DNA of 22,497 nucleotides from Pelargonium cotyledonis (Eukaryota; Streptophyta; Magnoliopsida; Geraniales; Geraniaceae): positions 1 through 22,497 of the forward strand of contig JAYMTA010001000.1 of NCBI GenBank assembly GCA_036897625.1. Reading direction: 5' to 3'. Every line of letters begins with the position of its first letter. Position 1 is the first letter of the stretch. The notes under the pieces were generated by a model. It searched no databases and was not told the origin of the DNA. It worked only from the letters and a program-made list of their open reading frames with translations. Position numbers and translations under genes: made by a program. This document shows, piece after piece, positions 19,390 through 22,497 of the stretch.

Positions 19390-21884
19390 GATATTACCTC
19401 ACTGTTAGAAATGAGTATCTCCAGAATCCACTCAGGCCATCCCTCCATTTTTGTTAGATTGCTTCTATTTTCTTGATGACTGCAAGCCAAAAACAGAAGA
19501 TCCTGAAATCATATAGAAATAGAAGTTTAGAAACCTTAAATACAGTATCCAAAACCACCTCCAACAGGAAAACCAGAAAGGTATCAGGCAATAAAGACAT
19601 TTTCTATGGAGGTTGTGAAAATTAAATTAGTTGTAAATAACAGCTGGTAATCATAAATAATGTATTTGGATTCAAGCTCCTTTTATATACTATGTAGTGC
19701 GTTGTCTGCCTTGTCAAAGGAAAATTGTTGGCATAATAGCTTGTTGGCATGTGATTCTCAATGATGTTCCACAAACAGAGGAAGGAAAGAGAACATTGGA
19801 GAAAGAGCCAGGTATATGTTTTGATCCACTAAAGTCTACACTATTTTACAATAAAGCCCTCAATTAGAGGTAAAACTAGGGGTGTCTTGAAGTCCAAAAA
19901 AGAAAAGTGGGGAGAATACTGATCTCACGCACGCATTCATGCATGTATGTGCTTATTAAAGATCTAGATAGAATTACTATTGAAGATGTAGATAGAATTA
20001 GATTAAAACTCGTTATGGTTTATCAAACTGGTATAGGACGTTTTTGTGGCCTATATACACATTGTAACGTTTAGTTCCAGAAAATCAAGATCAATCAATC
20101 TAGAATTTCACAAATTTCACTTGGTATCAGAGCTTGCTTCTCACAGGTTTTGAGGTCCCTTGAGTGCTTTTGCAATTCCATCAGTGGCCTTAGGTTGCTT
20201 TCCCAACAAACCGTAAGGAGTTTATATTTCTTCTACCTAGTCTTGTAATTTCTCTTCAAGATGTTATGAAGAAAAAAATATCTAATTTGTTTTCATTCTA
20301 TACATGTAGAAGTTCATGTTTGCTTGTGAGGGGCAATATGTAGACAAAAAGCCAACTCTGGCCTCTTCATTCCTTTTTATTTTCTTTTCCCTTTAAATCC
20401 TTCCCAACTTCCTCCTAAGTCTCACAAGTCTGAAGTCTATCCTGATAGGTCTCATTCAAATCAAGGTTTTGGGCATCATGATTCTCCTCCAAATCCAGAT
20501 TTTGAGAATATTACCTAGCCTTTTCTATCATGAATCGTAATTGCCTTTTCACAACATCAATGGTACAAGGTTCTACAGCACTGAAGCAAGATGTTCCCTT
20601 TCTTCTCTTTTCAGTGTCCTCTATGACCACTCCGACGAAACACCCACCATCTTGTGTTCAACATACATTCCAGTAACACCAAAGAGCCCGCCTCCTCACC
20701 AGTAAAACACAAGAAGTTCCTAAGTCGAACTTGTTGGAATATGTTGATCTCCCACGGGATTTTATTATGTACCAAATTACAAGATTTGATTGTACTAAAT
20801 AGTGGAATTTGATAGGGCAAATTATGATATTTAGAGAGATTCTTGCAATTTTTTCATACTATGTATTTATCCTACACTCATTATAAATACGAGTCATGTG
20901 TACTTAACAGATCAAGTTAGTGAGAACATATTTAGCCTTTTACGCATTTGGGTGTGGATGTAAGTGTAAACATGTTTTTTTAATTATTTATGAACTCACA
21001 ATCATGATTTTTTTTTTAAGAAATTATTAATTTAGTTTGTTTTTAGCTAATAGGTGACTAAATTTTAAAACTTTAGCAGTTAAAGTTAGCGGATATAACA
21101 GCAGCCACTATTTTGTTTCATGTTTTAAGAGTTTGGCCATTATTTTGTGACTTTTGAAAGTTTAGCCACCACTTTGATTTTTTTCATCGAAGTTCTGCCA
21201 CAAAATTGACATGTAGTCCTTCATCTAATAGGAATAGGACTCTTATGTAAAGTTCAATCTAACAATAAAAACAATCACAAATTTCACTGTATGTAATTTT
21301 TTGTTGGTAGTCAGAGAAAGGTCTATTTATTAGCTAAACAAGTGTAGCCTCAACAACAGGAATAGAGTAGACATTACCAAATTTACAGGTAATCTTTAAT
21401 GGCTGCAAAGATAAAGGAAAGAAGAGCGCTTCTCCTTCAATCAAATGTGATTTAGGTACATTAAAAATTCTGTTTCACTTGAATAACTTAGGCAGGTCTT
21501 AAGTTTCATTACACATTTACACTTTCGAGAACAACTTTTATAACACAGTTCCAGATATAAGTATTAACAGGCCAATTGAATATGAACCATTCTGAACTCC
21601 CTCCAACCCAACTTAATGTACTGCTAATGCAAAGTGTTAAGACTACTTTCTTTTAGCTCTAAATGCTAGGCAGAGGAACTTTCAATCAACACTTGCACAT
21701 GCAATGCATCTACTAGACTACTAGAACATGGAATCAACGAAAACATTACCTGTAAAGCTCGGCTTTGCAAAGCTCTGGATGCATATGGAAGCGATCGCAA
21801 AAGAACCAAAAGAAGTTCTAAATGTTCAAAGCGATGACCGGAATCATAAAGATTCAGCCCATCATCTGTAGAAGAAGCGTTTAT
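2524..21884 (-). CDS. BCHC2: BEACH domain-containing protein, plant class C (BCHC1/BCHC2-like), internal part of a split gene
   Basis: Thirteen exons join into an uninterrupted 1020-codon reading frame (plus 2 nt). The order of conserved blocks matches my recollection of Arabidopsis class-C BEACH proteins: the [18 protein letters not shown] block, [90 protein letters not shown] and [14 protein letters not shown], then the start of a PH-BEACH domain ([10 protein letters not shown]). BEACH proteins are very large scaffolds (roughly 2,500-3,600 residues) acting in vesicle and membrane traffic, so this is about one third of the protein. The N-terminal lectin-like and solenoid part, the BEACH domain and the WD40 repeats lie outside the window. 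Every splice site is GT/AG. Introns after exons 4, 7 and 13 are phase 2; the other visible ones are phase 0. No promoter or stop is in view. BCHC1 and BCHC2 are close paralogues and cannot be separated here; BCHC2 is the better guess. Confidence 0.95.
2670..3162 (-). other. Intron between exons 12 and 13 (493 nt)
   Basis: Bounded by GTGAGT at the 5' end and TTTTTGCAG at the 3' end in the transcript sense. No TE or other structure was recognised; small reading frames here are not conserved. Confidence 0.85.
3163..3642 (-). CDS. BCHC2: Exon 12 of window: acidic linker leading into PH-BEACH
   Basis: 480 nt, phase 0, residues 813-972. It starts [20 protein letters not shown], so the Met within this run is internal and not a start codon. 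An acidic, poorly conserved, probably disordered linker follows ([20 protein letters not shown]). It ends with [20 protein letters not shown] and [14 protein letters not shown], the first strands of the PH-BEACH domain. The acceptor is CATTTAG and the donor is CAA then GTGAGT. Confidence 0.95.
3800..3943 (-). CDS. BCHC2: Exon 11 of window
   Basis: 144 nt, phase 0, residues 765-812. It encodes [20 protein letters not shown] then [20 protein letters not shown] and EDLCNSDR. The acceptor is CTGCAG and the donor is AGG then GTATGC. The intron separating it from exon 10 is only 72 nt, close to the practical minimum for plants, in contrast to the multi-kilobase introns upstream. Confidence 0.94.
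4016..4579 (-). CDS. BCHC2: Exon 10 of window: Ala/Pro-rich conserved region
   Basis: 564 nt, phase 0, residues 577-764. It begins [20 protein letters not shown], then [14 protein letters not shown] variable charged linker follows, carrying a duplicated APKDKAA heptad (see the 21-bp repeat), then [56 protein letters not shown] and [20 protein letters not shown]. The acceptor is TTTCAG and the donor is GAG then GTAATT. The Ala-rich segment before RDLERN is predicted helical. Apart from the heptad duplication the length is close to what I recall for homologues. Confidence 0.95.
4311..4352 (-). repeat. 21-bp in-frame tandem duplication inside exon 10
   Basis: On the plus strand a 21-bp unit (GCGGCGGCCTTATCCTTAGG plus T) occurs twice without change at 4311-4331 and 4332-4352. 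In the protein this doubles the heptad APKDKAA in the charged linker before [14 protein letters not shown]. Perfect identity at the nucleotide level points to a recent event, or to a length-variable minisatellite allele. Confidence 0.93.
4580..5744 (-). other. Intron between exons 9 and 10 (1165 nt), with (GA)16 microsatellite
   Basis: Begins GTTATT and ends TTTCAG in the transcript sense. The one clear feature is a 32-nt GA run at 5695-5726, which is CT in the transcript, about 18 nt downstream of the 5' splice site. The rest is AT-rich with no recognised element. Confidence 0.85.
5695..5726. repeat. (GA)16 microsatellite
   Basis: Uninterrupted GA dinucleotides over 32 nt, transcribed as (CU)16 shortly after the donor site of exon 9. 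Confidence 0.97.
5745..5939 (-). CDS. BCHC2: Exon 9 of window
   Basis: 195 nt, phase 0, residues 512-576. It encodes [20 protein letters not shown] then [20 protein letters not shown] and [20 protein letters not shown] followed by SLPIE, one of the best conserved stretches of plant class-C BEACH proteins. The acceptor is AATGCAG and the donor is GAG then GTTATT. A 32-nt (CT)16 run in the transcript sense starts about 18 nt downstream of the donor. Confidence 0.95.
6136..6220 (-). CDS. BCHC2: Exon 8 of window
   Basis: 85 nt (1 nt plus 28 codons), residues 484-511 after a split Ser codon. It encodes [20 protein letters not shown] followed by ASCVLYSE. The acceptor is GTACAG and the donor is GAG then GTTGCT. 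Class-C homologues have the same LLWSVLSP junction, which supports the phase-2 join to exon 7. Confidence 0.94.
6221..7335 (-). other. Intron between exons 7 and 8 (1115 nt)
   Basis: Begins GTAAAT and ends GATGTACAG in the transcript sense. AT-rich; no inverted repeat, LTR end or coding remnant was recognised. Confidence 0.8.
7336..7958 (-). CDS. BCHC2: Exon 7 of window: largest exon, with Gly-rich loop
   Basis: 623 nt (207 codons plus 2 nt), residues 276-482 and two bases of codon 483. Conserved blocks in order: [33 protein letters not shown] followed by [39 protein letters not shown]; a Gly-rich loop [19 protein letters not shown]; and [20 protein letters not shown]. The C-terminal ~40 residues are variable ([15 protein letters not shown]). 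The acceptor is GAAGCAG and the donor is TGGAG then GTAAAT (phase 2). Reading frames on the opposite strand here are shadows of this exon. Confidence 0.95.
8502..9328 (-). mobile_element. Complete TRIM (miniature LTR retrotransposon), minus orientation
   Basis: Two direct repeats, 8507-8714 (208 bp) and 9123-9323 (201 bp), share aligned blocks such as AAATAAACA-AGTCTAAG-CTTA and TCTACATATCT. On the minus strand the 5' LTR (9323-9123) ends TTCTACA and is followed at once by TGGAATCAGAGC (9122-9111), one mismatch from the initiator-Met tRNA primer-binding site TGGTATCAGAGC. A purine tract AGAGGGGA (8722-8715) sits directly before the 3' LTR, which starts TGCTAAGATATG. A perfect 5-bp TSD GTACC flanks the whole (8502-8506, 9324-9328). 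The internal ~408 bp encode no gag or pol. LTR divergence of roughly a third by eye indicates an old insertion. Confidence 0.88.
9178..9190 (-). promoter_or_regulatory. TATA-box-like motif in the TRIM 5' LTR
   Basis: CCTATATAAAAGG on the minus strand, within the 5' LTR and about 55-65 bp before its end, where an LTR promoter is expected. It faces the same way as the host gene. Activity is inferred, not shown. Confidence 0.45.
9605..9622. repeat. Poly(A) tract
   Basis: 18 consecutive A on the plus strand, U18 in the gene transcript, about 50 nt downstream of the donor of exon 6. No target-site duplication or retroposed body was identified beside it. Confidence 0.9.
9670..9981 (-). CDS. BCHC2: Exon 6 of window: Ala-rich helix and variable linker
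   Basis: 312 nt, phase 0, residues 172-275. It opens with [20 protein letters not shown], continues with the conserved [20 protein letters not shown], and ends in a Ser-rich, poorly conserved linker ([20 protein letters not shown]). The acceptor is TTGCAG and the donor is GAC then GTATGT. The (GCT)n-like run encoding the alanines near the acceptor is a small trinucleotide repeat. The hydrophobic [13 protein letters not shown] stretch is more likely a buried helix than a membrane segment. Confidence 0.93.
9982..10406 (-). other. Intron between exons 5 and 6 (425 nt) with (GT)9 repeat
   Basis: Begins GTGATG and ends TTGTTGCAG in the transcript sense. It contains a GT dinucleotide run at 10199-10216. 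Otherwise AT-rich with no recognised element. Confidence 0.85.
10407..10488 (-). CDS. BCHC2: Exon 5 of window
   Basis: 82 nt (1 nt plus 27 codons), residues 145-171 after the split Arg codon. It encodes [20 protein letters not shown] followed by ARELQAQ. The donor is CAG then GTGATG. The acceptor is weak (ATGAAG, without a pyrimidine-rich stretch directly before it), but the reading phase and the conserved RREESLP junction fix it. This is a strongly conserved helical block in class-C BEACH proteins. Confidence 0.92.
10996..11315. mobile_element. Stowaway-type (Tc1/mariner) MITE
   Basis: The element is 10998-11313 (316 bp), flanked by TA at both ends. TIRs are CTACCTCTGTTTCAAATTAA (left) and the near-perfect complement ending TTAATTTGAAACTGAGGTAG (right), 25 bp with one mismatch, extending into ATGTC/GACAT. 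The CTCCCTCYGTTTC-like start and TA target are diagnostic of plant Stowaway MITEs. Part of the left TIR (TGTTTCAAATTAAATGTC) is repeated about 36 bp further in. No coding capacity. Confidence 0.9.
11704..12495. mobile_element. MULE-type non-autonomous element with duplicated left terminus
   Basis: The element is 11713-12486 (774 bp), between the imperfect 9-bp direct repeats TTGAATTGA (11704-11712) and TTGAATTCA (12487-12495). The TIRs run over 100 bp: GTTAATTGCAGTTTACTGCC, CTATAGTTGACAC, TTTTGCAATGGGTTGCCC, AACTTTGCAGTGCCCTATA, CATGAGCT. A second, more diverged copy of the left terminus begins at 11916 (GGGTTAATTGTAGTTTACTA) in the same orientation, so there are two left ends and one right end. 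The small reading frame across the inner copy is low-complexity and not a gene. Confidence 0.82.
12854..13145 (+). mobile_element. LTR/polypurine-tract fragments, two direct copies
   Basis: A ~45-bp sequence (CTCAAACTCATATGGCCTCT, then ACACGTGTGAGGGG and TGTTAATG) at 12854 recurs at ~13110 (CTCAGACTCATATGGCCTTT, then GCACGTGTGAGGTGG and TGTTAAT). GTGTGAGGGG followed by TGTTA looks like a polypurine tract next to the 5' end of an LTR. After the first copy come the LTR-like TGTTAATGTATCCCATATCG, GGGCCCTCCACCTAACA and TTTTGGGTTGGAGTTA, up to GTTTAACA near 13001. I recognise this pattern from plant LTR elements. No 5-bp TSD or PBS was found. Confidence 0.5.
13196..13660 (-). mobile_element. Half of a MULE-like non-autonomous element (one terminus only)
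   Basis: The right part carries repeated blocks GGGGACCATTTTGGTC, GGGGACTACTCAG and GGGACCATTTTGGTAG, with ACTGACGGATACTAACAT further in. This is the layout seen in the long TIRs of other plant MULE-type MITEs. The part to the left (GTAGTGAAATGGGATATTTT, CCGGCGACCGGAAAATGG) resembles sub-terminal sequence. No matching opposite terminus or TSD was found, so it is truncated or unpaired. Assignment rests on family resemblance. Confidence 0.4.
13913..13989 (-). CDS. BCHC2: Exon 4 of window
   Basis: 77 nt (25 codons plus 2 nt), residues 119-143 and the first two bases of codon 144. It encodes [20 protein letters not shown] followed by GDQRI. The acceptor is CTACAG and the donor is CG then GTATGA (phase 2). 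The split codon is completed by the A that opens exon 5, giving Arg, which fits the conserved RIRREESLP junction. It lies between the two largest introns seen here (4.1 kb and 3.4 kb). Confidence 0.93.
14232..14528 (+). pseudogene. Ty1/copia reverse transcriptase remnant, 5' part
   Basis: On the plus strand, antisense to the host gene. From 14293 the frame reads [20 protein letters not shown] followed by [14 protein letters not shown], the classic start of the RVT_2 domain of copia polyproteins. From about 14421 it resumes with NYKDASP and SSICLFLTI, then after a frameshift reaches HQLDI at 14514-14528. At least two frame breaks and several stops make it non-functional. Upstream (14232-14292) a degraded segment fits the region before the domain. 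The domain is interrupted at 14528 and continues at 15474. Confidence 0.85.
14529..15473 (-). mobile_element. TRIM-like concatemer: three LTR units and two internal modules, inserted in copia RT
   Basis: The insert begins TGTTGAAGTGGG and ends CCACTTCAACA, flanked by GATAT (14524-14528) and TATAT (15474-15478), a 4/5 match. On the minus strand three related LTR-like units start at 15473, about 15125 and 14705 (TGTTGAAGTGG, TATTGAAGTTTG, TGTTGAAGTGGG). They share CACATTG, CTTTATA-type and GGTTGACCTTTT motifs. Purine tracts (GTGAGGAG, GAGAGAG) precede the second and third. TGGTATCAGAGC-like degenerate primer sites follow the first two (TTGGTACCTGAGC; TGATATGAGAG). Two ~200-bp GC-rich internal modules (ATCCATCTGCAAGCGGGCCG and GAGACCAC) lie between, offset by ~410 bp. 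The third unit ends in an inverted copy of its own start, making 14529-14705 palindromic. Confidence 0.7.
15474..16200 (+). pseudogene. Ty1/copia reverse transcriptase remnant, 3' part
   Basis: Plus strand. The frame from 15489 reads FLHNDL, a stop, then [12 protein letters not shown] and [20 protein letters not shown], all hallmarks of copia RT. The catalytic YVDD region survives only as VQDD (about 15735-15746) beside a stop. Later motifs are FLGIKVAQF at 15816, [11 protein letters not shown] at 16001 and IVSQFFQ near 16073, leading towards RNase H and fading by ~16200. Multiple stops and frameshifts. A possible polypurine tract and 3' LTR start (GAAGAGGG then TGTTAAAA) lies at about 16279-16294. 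No complete LTR pair was identified. Confidence 0.88.
16490..17060. mobile_element. Possible hAT-like MITE interrupted by a MULE-like end
   Basis: The left end GGTGTTTCGATTAGTTTATC and the right end ACCACTTGCCAAACAT are loosely inverted (GTGTTT...; complement ATGTTTGGCAAGTGG), as in plant hAT MITEs with a GGTGTTTGG start. TTAGAG occurs near both flanks. Inside, from about 16864, AAATTACACATACCTACCAT, TTTACACTTTTTACGCGTG and TGTTACTATAAACTACCATA look like one long TIR of a MULE-type MITE without a partner. Both assignments rest on family resemblance and are weak. Confidence 0.3.
17537..17689. repeat. Two interleaved perfect inverted repeats
   Basis: Repeat A (28 bp, 17537-17564, GAATTTGTGTGTGAATATAT plus AACTCCGA) has its exact complement at 17613-17640. 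Repeat B (17 bp, TGAATTAAGTCTAGGTT, 17573-17589) has its exact complement at 17673-17689. The order is A-B-A'-B', so the two stems cannot form as simple nested hairpins. Nearby short direct repeats (TTTCAATGGTAATAACAAT at about 17416 and 17491) show further local rearrangement. Confidence 0.92.
17823..17998 (+). mobile_element. Possible solo LTR
   Basis: 176 bp starting TGTTGGATATAGTTGAATG and ending TTTTTTCTACA. It contains two TATAAATAG boxes (near 17906 and 17928) and a pyrimidine-rich 3' end, the usual design of small plant copia/TRIM LTRs. It has no matching 5-bp TSD and no adjacent primer-binding site, so a solo or truncated LTR is the most that can be said. It ends about 90 nt from the donor of exon 3, within the intron. 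Confidence 0.4.
18086..18199 (-). CDS. BCHC2: Exon 3 of window: DUF4704-like region
   Basis: 114 nt, phase 0, residues 81-118. It starts [18 protein letters not shown], a variable loop, and continues into the conserved [19 protein letters not shown]. The acceptor is TTCTGCAG and the donor is AAG then GTTAGT. The reading frame appears to run on past the donor into intron sequence, but that extension is low-complexity and not conserved, so the exon is ended at GT. Confidence 0.94.
18200..19397 (-). other. Intron between exons 2 and 3 (1198 nt), with (GA)16 repeat
   Basis: Begins GTAATA and ends TTCTGCAG in the transcript sense. The GA run at 19356-19387 lies about 10 nt from the donor. 18280-18700 contains overlapping minus-strand reading frames with a less AT-biased composition (for example [20 protein letters not shown]). 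I could not match these to any protein; a decayed TE or gene fragment is possible. The rest shows nothing. Confidence 0.75.
19356..19387. repeat. (GA)16 microsatellite
   Basis: About 32 nt of uninterrupted AG/GA dinucleotides, transcribed as a CU run starting about 10 nt inside the intron after exon 2. Confidence 0.96.
19398..19502 (-). CDS. BCHC2: Exon 2 of window: solenoid segment
   Basis: 105 nt, phase 0, residues 46-80. It begins [16 protein letters not shown] and contains [17 protein letters not shown], both well conserved in plant class-C BEACH proteins. The acceptor is ATTTCAG and the donor is GAG then GTAATA. A (CT)n run in the transcript sense starts only about 10 nt inside the following intron. 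The exon is too short and Met-poor to stand out as an open reading frame; it was found from conservation and splice sites. Confidence 0.93.
19978..20133 (+). mobile_element. LTR retrotransposon fragment: LTR end plus primer-binding site
   Basis: TGGTATCAGAGC at 20122-20133 is a perfect initiator-Met tRNA primer-binding site, 2 nt after a CA that ends ACAAATTTCA (20119). The preceding ~142 bp, from about 19978 (TATTGAAGATGTAGATAG), contains a TATA-like CCTATATACAC and looks like a 5' LTR. The ~600 bp that follow (to ~20730) have no recognisable gag or pol. No matching 3' LTR was found. A GAT-TAGATAGAATTA block is repeated in tandem at the LTR start (19962 and 19984). Confidence 0.65.
20732..20928 (+). 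mobile_element. Possible solo or truncated LTR
   Basis: Starts TGTTGGAATATGTTGATCTC with CCCACGGGA, an LTR-like 5' end. It contains TTATAAATACGAG as a possible TATA box near 20881 and could end at GAGAACA near 20928. It does not match the LTR at 19978-20119, so it belongs to a different element. No PBS or TSD was recognised, and the right boundary is a guess. Confidence 0.4.
21750..21884 (-). CDS. BCHC2: Exon 1 of window: solenoid segment
   Basis: 135 nt, phase 0 at both ends, giving residues 1-45 of the visible protein. The acceptor reads TTTCAG before ATAAACGC and the donor reads TTACAG then GTAATG. The product is amphipathic and helical, with the run [20 protein letters not shown], as expected for alpha-solenoid repeats of neurobeachin-type proteins. 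The apparent Met codon just upstream is in the intron, so this is an internal exon and not the start of the protein. Confidence 0.93.
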
Positions 21885-22497
21885 CTGAAACAAAAGAAAT
21901 TCAAAGAGGAAATCAGATTATGATGATTAAAAAAATAATCCAAGGTACTTATTCAGTGCATTTAGAAAATGCAAATGAACATAATTTTCCCTTGTATATC
22001 TGAAAGTACTTATGGAAGAAAGAAACAATTGCATTTCCAAATCCATCTATGTATCAGTTTGATCTATGGAGTAACTACCAAAAAATGGTCATTAGAAAGT
22101 TCTCCCACACACTATGGAAAACAACAAGTTTTTGTACAAAGGGGCATAGATTCACAACCTCCATACTGGTAATGACATGAAACAGTCTCAGGTTCTTTGA
22201 TTATTCAAGTAAAATAATATAATACAAGGGAGCCTAATATTTTACAAAAAGTTATCTTCAGTTAAACAGGAGGATAAAAAGGTGCAAAGCACAGGCACAA
22301 CCAACAAAAACATCTTCACTCAAAAAGCATTAACCACCCAGCAGAAGACATGATTCTATGACCATATCAAACTGTTAATAAGTGATAAAGCATAGTTATT
22401 TAGGGCGCAAGGCGCAAACCCCTTCTGGGGCCACGGCGCGTGCCTTTTGTAAATACGGCGCTTATAAACACTAAAATATATATATATATATATATAT
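21885..22497 (-). other. Partial intron upstream of exon 1, ending in a GC-rich repeat and (AT)n
   Basis: At least 613 nt, ending TTTGTTTCAG before exon 1. No upstream exon is visible. 22400-22470 is unusually GC-rich for these introns, with AGGGCGCAAGGCGCAAACC and GGCCACGGCGCGTGCC. From 22476 an (AT)n run reaches the window edge. The remainder is featureless. Confidence 0.75.
22476..22497. repeat. (AT)n microsatellite running off the window
   Basis: 22 nt of alternating A and T at the right edge; the true length is unknown. Confidence 0.9.

Larger units (their letters stand above)
19503..21749 (-). other. Intron between exons 1 and 2 (2247 nt), with LTR fragments
   Basis: Begins GTAATG and ends GATTTCAG in the transcript sense. 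It contains an LTR end with a primer-binding site near 20122 and another LTR-like stretch from 20732. 21050-21230 has AAGTTTAGCCACCACTTTG-like blocks repeated loosely at ~35-bp spacing, perhaps a TE end. 19510-19950 and 21250-21740 show nothing recognisable. Confidence 0.8.

Noticed and set aside
20122..20133. Fragment of a tRNA gene
   Set aside because: Only the 12-nt 3'-complement of initiator-Met tRNA is present, next to an LTR end; no cloverleaf or A/B boxes. It is a primer-binding site.

Overview
This is nuclear DNA from a flowering plant, most likely a eudicot. The coding exons on the minus strand are short and carry consensus GT/AG splice sites. They are separated by long AT-rich introns full of plant-type transposon remains. 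The protein is recognisable along its whole visible length as a plant class-C BEACH-domain protein (BCHC1/BCHC2 family, related to neurobeachin/LRBA). No prokaryotic gene, RNA gene or CRISPR array was seen.

Gene layout (minus strand, read from right to left): 13 internal coding exons were placed at 21884-21750, 19502-19398, 18199-18086, 13989-13913, 10488-10407, 9981-9670, 7958-7336, 6220-6136, 5939-5745, 4579-4016, 3943-3800, 3642-3163 and 2669-2524. Together they give 3062 nt, or 1020 codons plus 2 nt, with no stop and matching splice phases throughout. The start codon and N-terminal half lie beyond position 22497. The BEACH domain, WD40 repeats and stop lie beyond position 1. The visible part covers the end of the alpha-solenoid/DUF4704-like region, a Gly-rich and an Ala-rich linker, and the start of the PH-BEACH domain.

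The introns make up about 86% of the window and hold most of the unusual structure. From left to right they contain: a ~125-bp tandem duplication that copied one end of a fold-back MITE (1-249, 228-537); a MULE-type MITE with a perfect 9-bp target-site duplication (742-1235); a complete miniature LTR retrotransposon (TRIM) with LTRs, PBS, PPT and a perfect 5-bp TSD (8502-9328); a Stowaway MITE (10996-11315); a second MULE-type element with a duplicated left terminus (11704-12495); LTR/PPT fragments (12854-13145); a half MULE-like end (13196-13660); a Ty1/copia reverse-transcriptase pseudogene split by a concatemer of TRIM-like LTRs (14232-16200); further TE ends; interleaved inverted repeats (17537-17689); and LTR fragments at 17823-17998, 19978-20133 and 20732-20928.

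I found no new enzymatic or defence system. The window is one conserved membrane-trafficking gene whose introns have acted as a sink for nested transposons. The main points of interest are the well-bounded TEs, the nested TRIM concatemer, the hairpin structures inside a transcribed unit, and an in-frame exonic 21-bp duplication.
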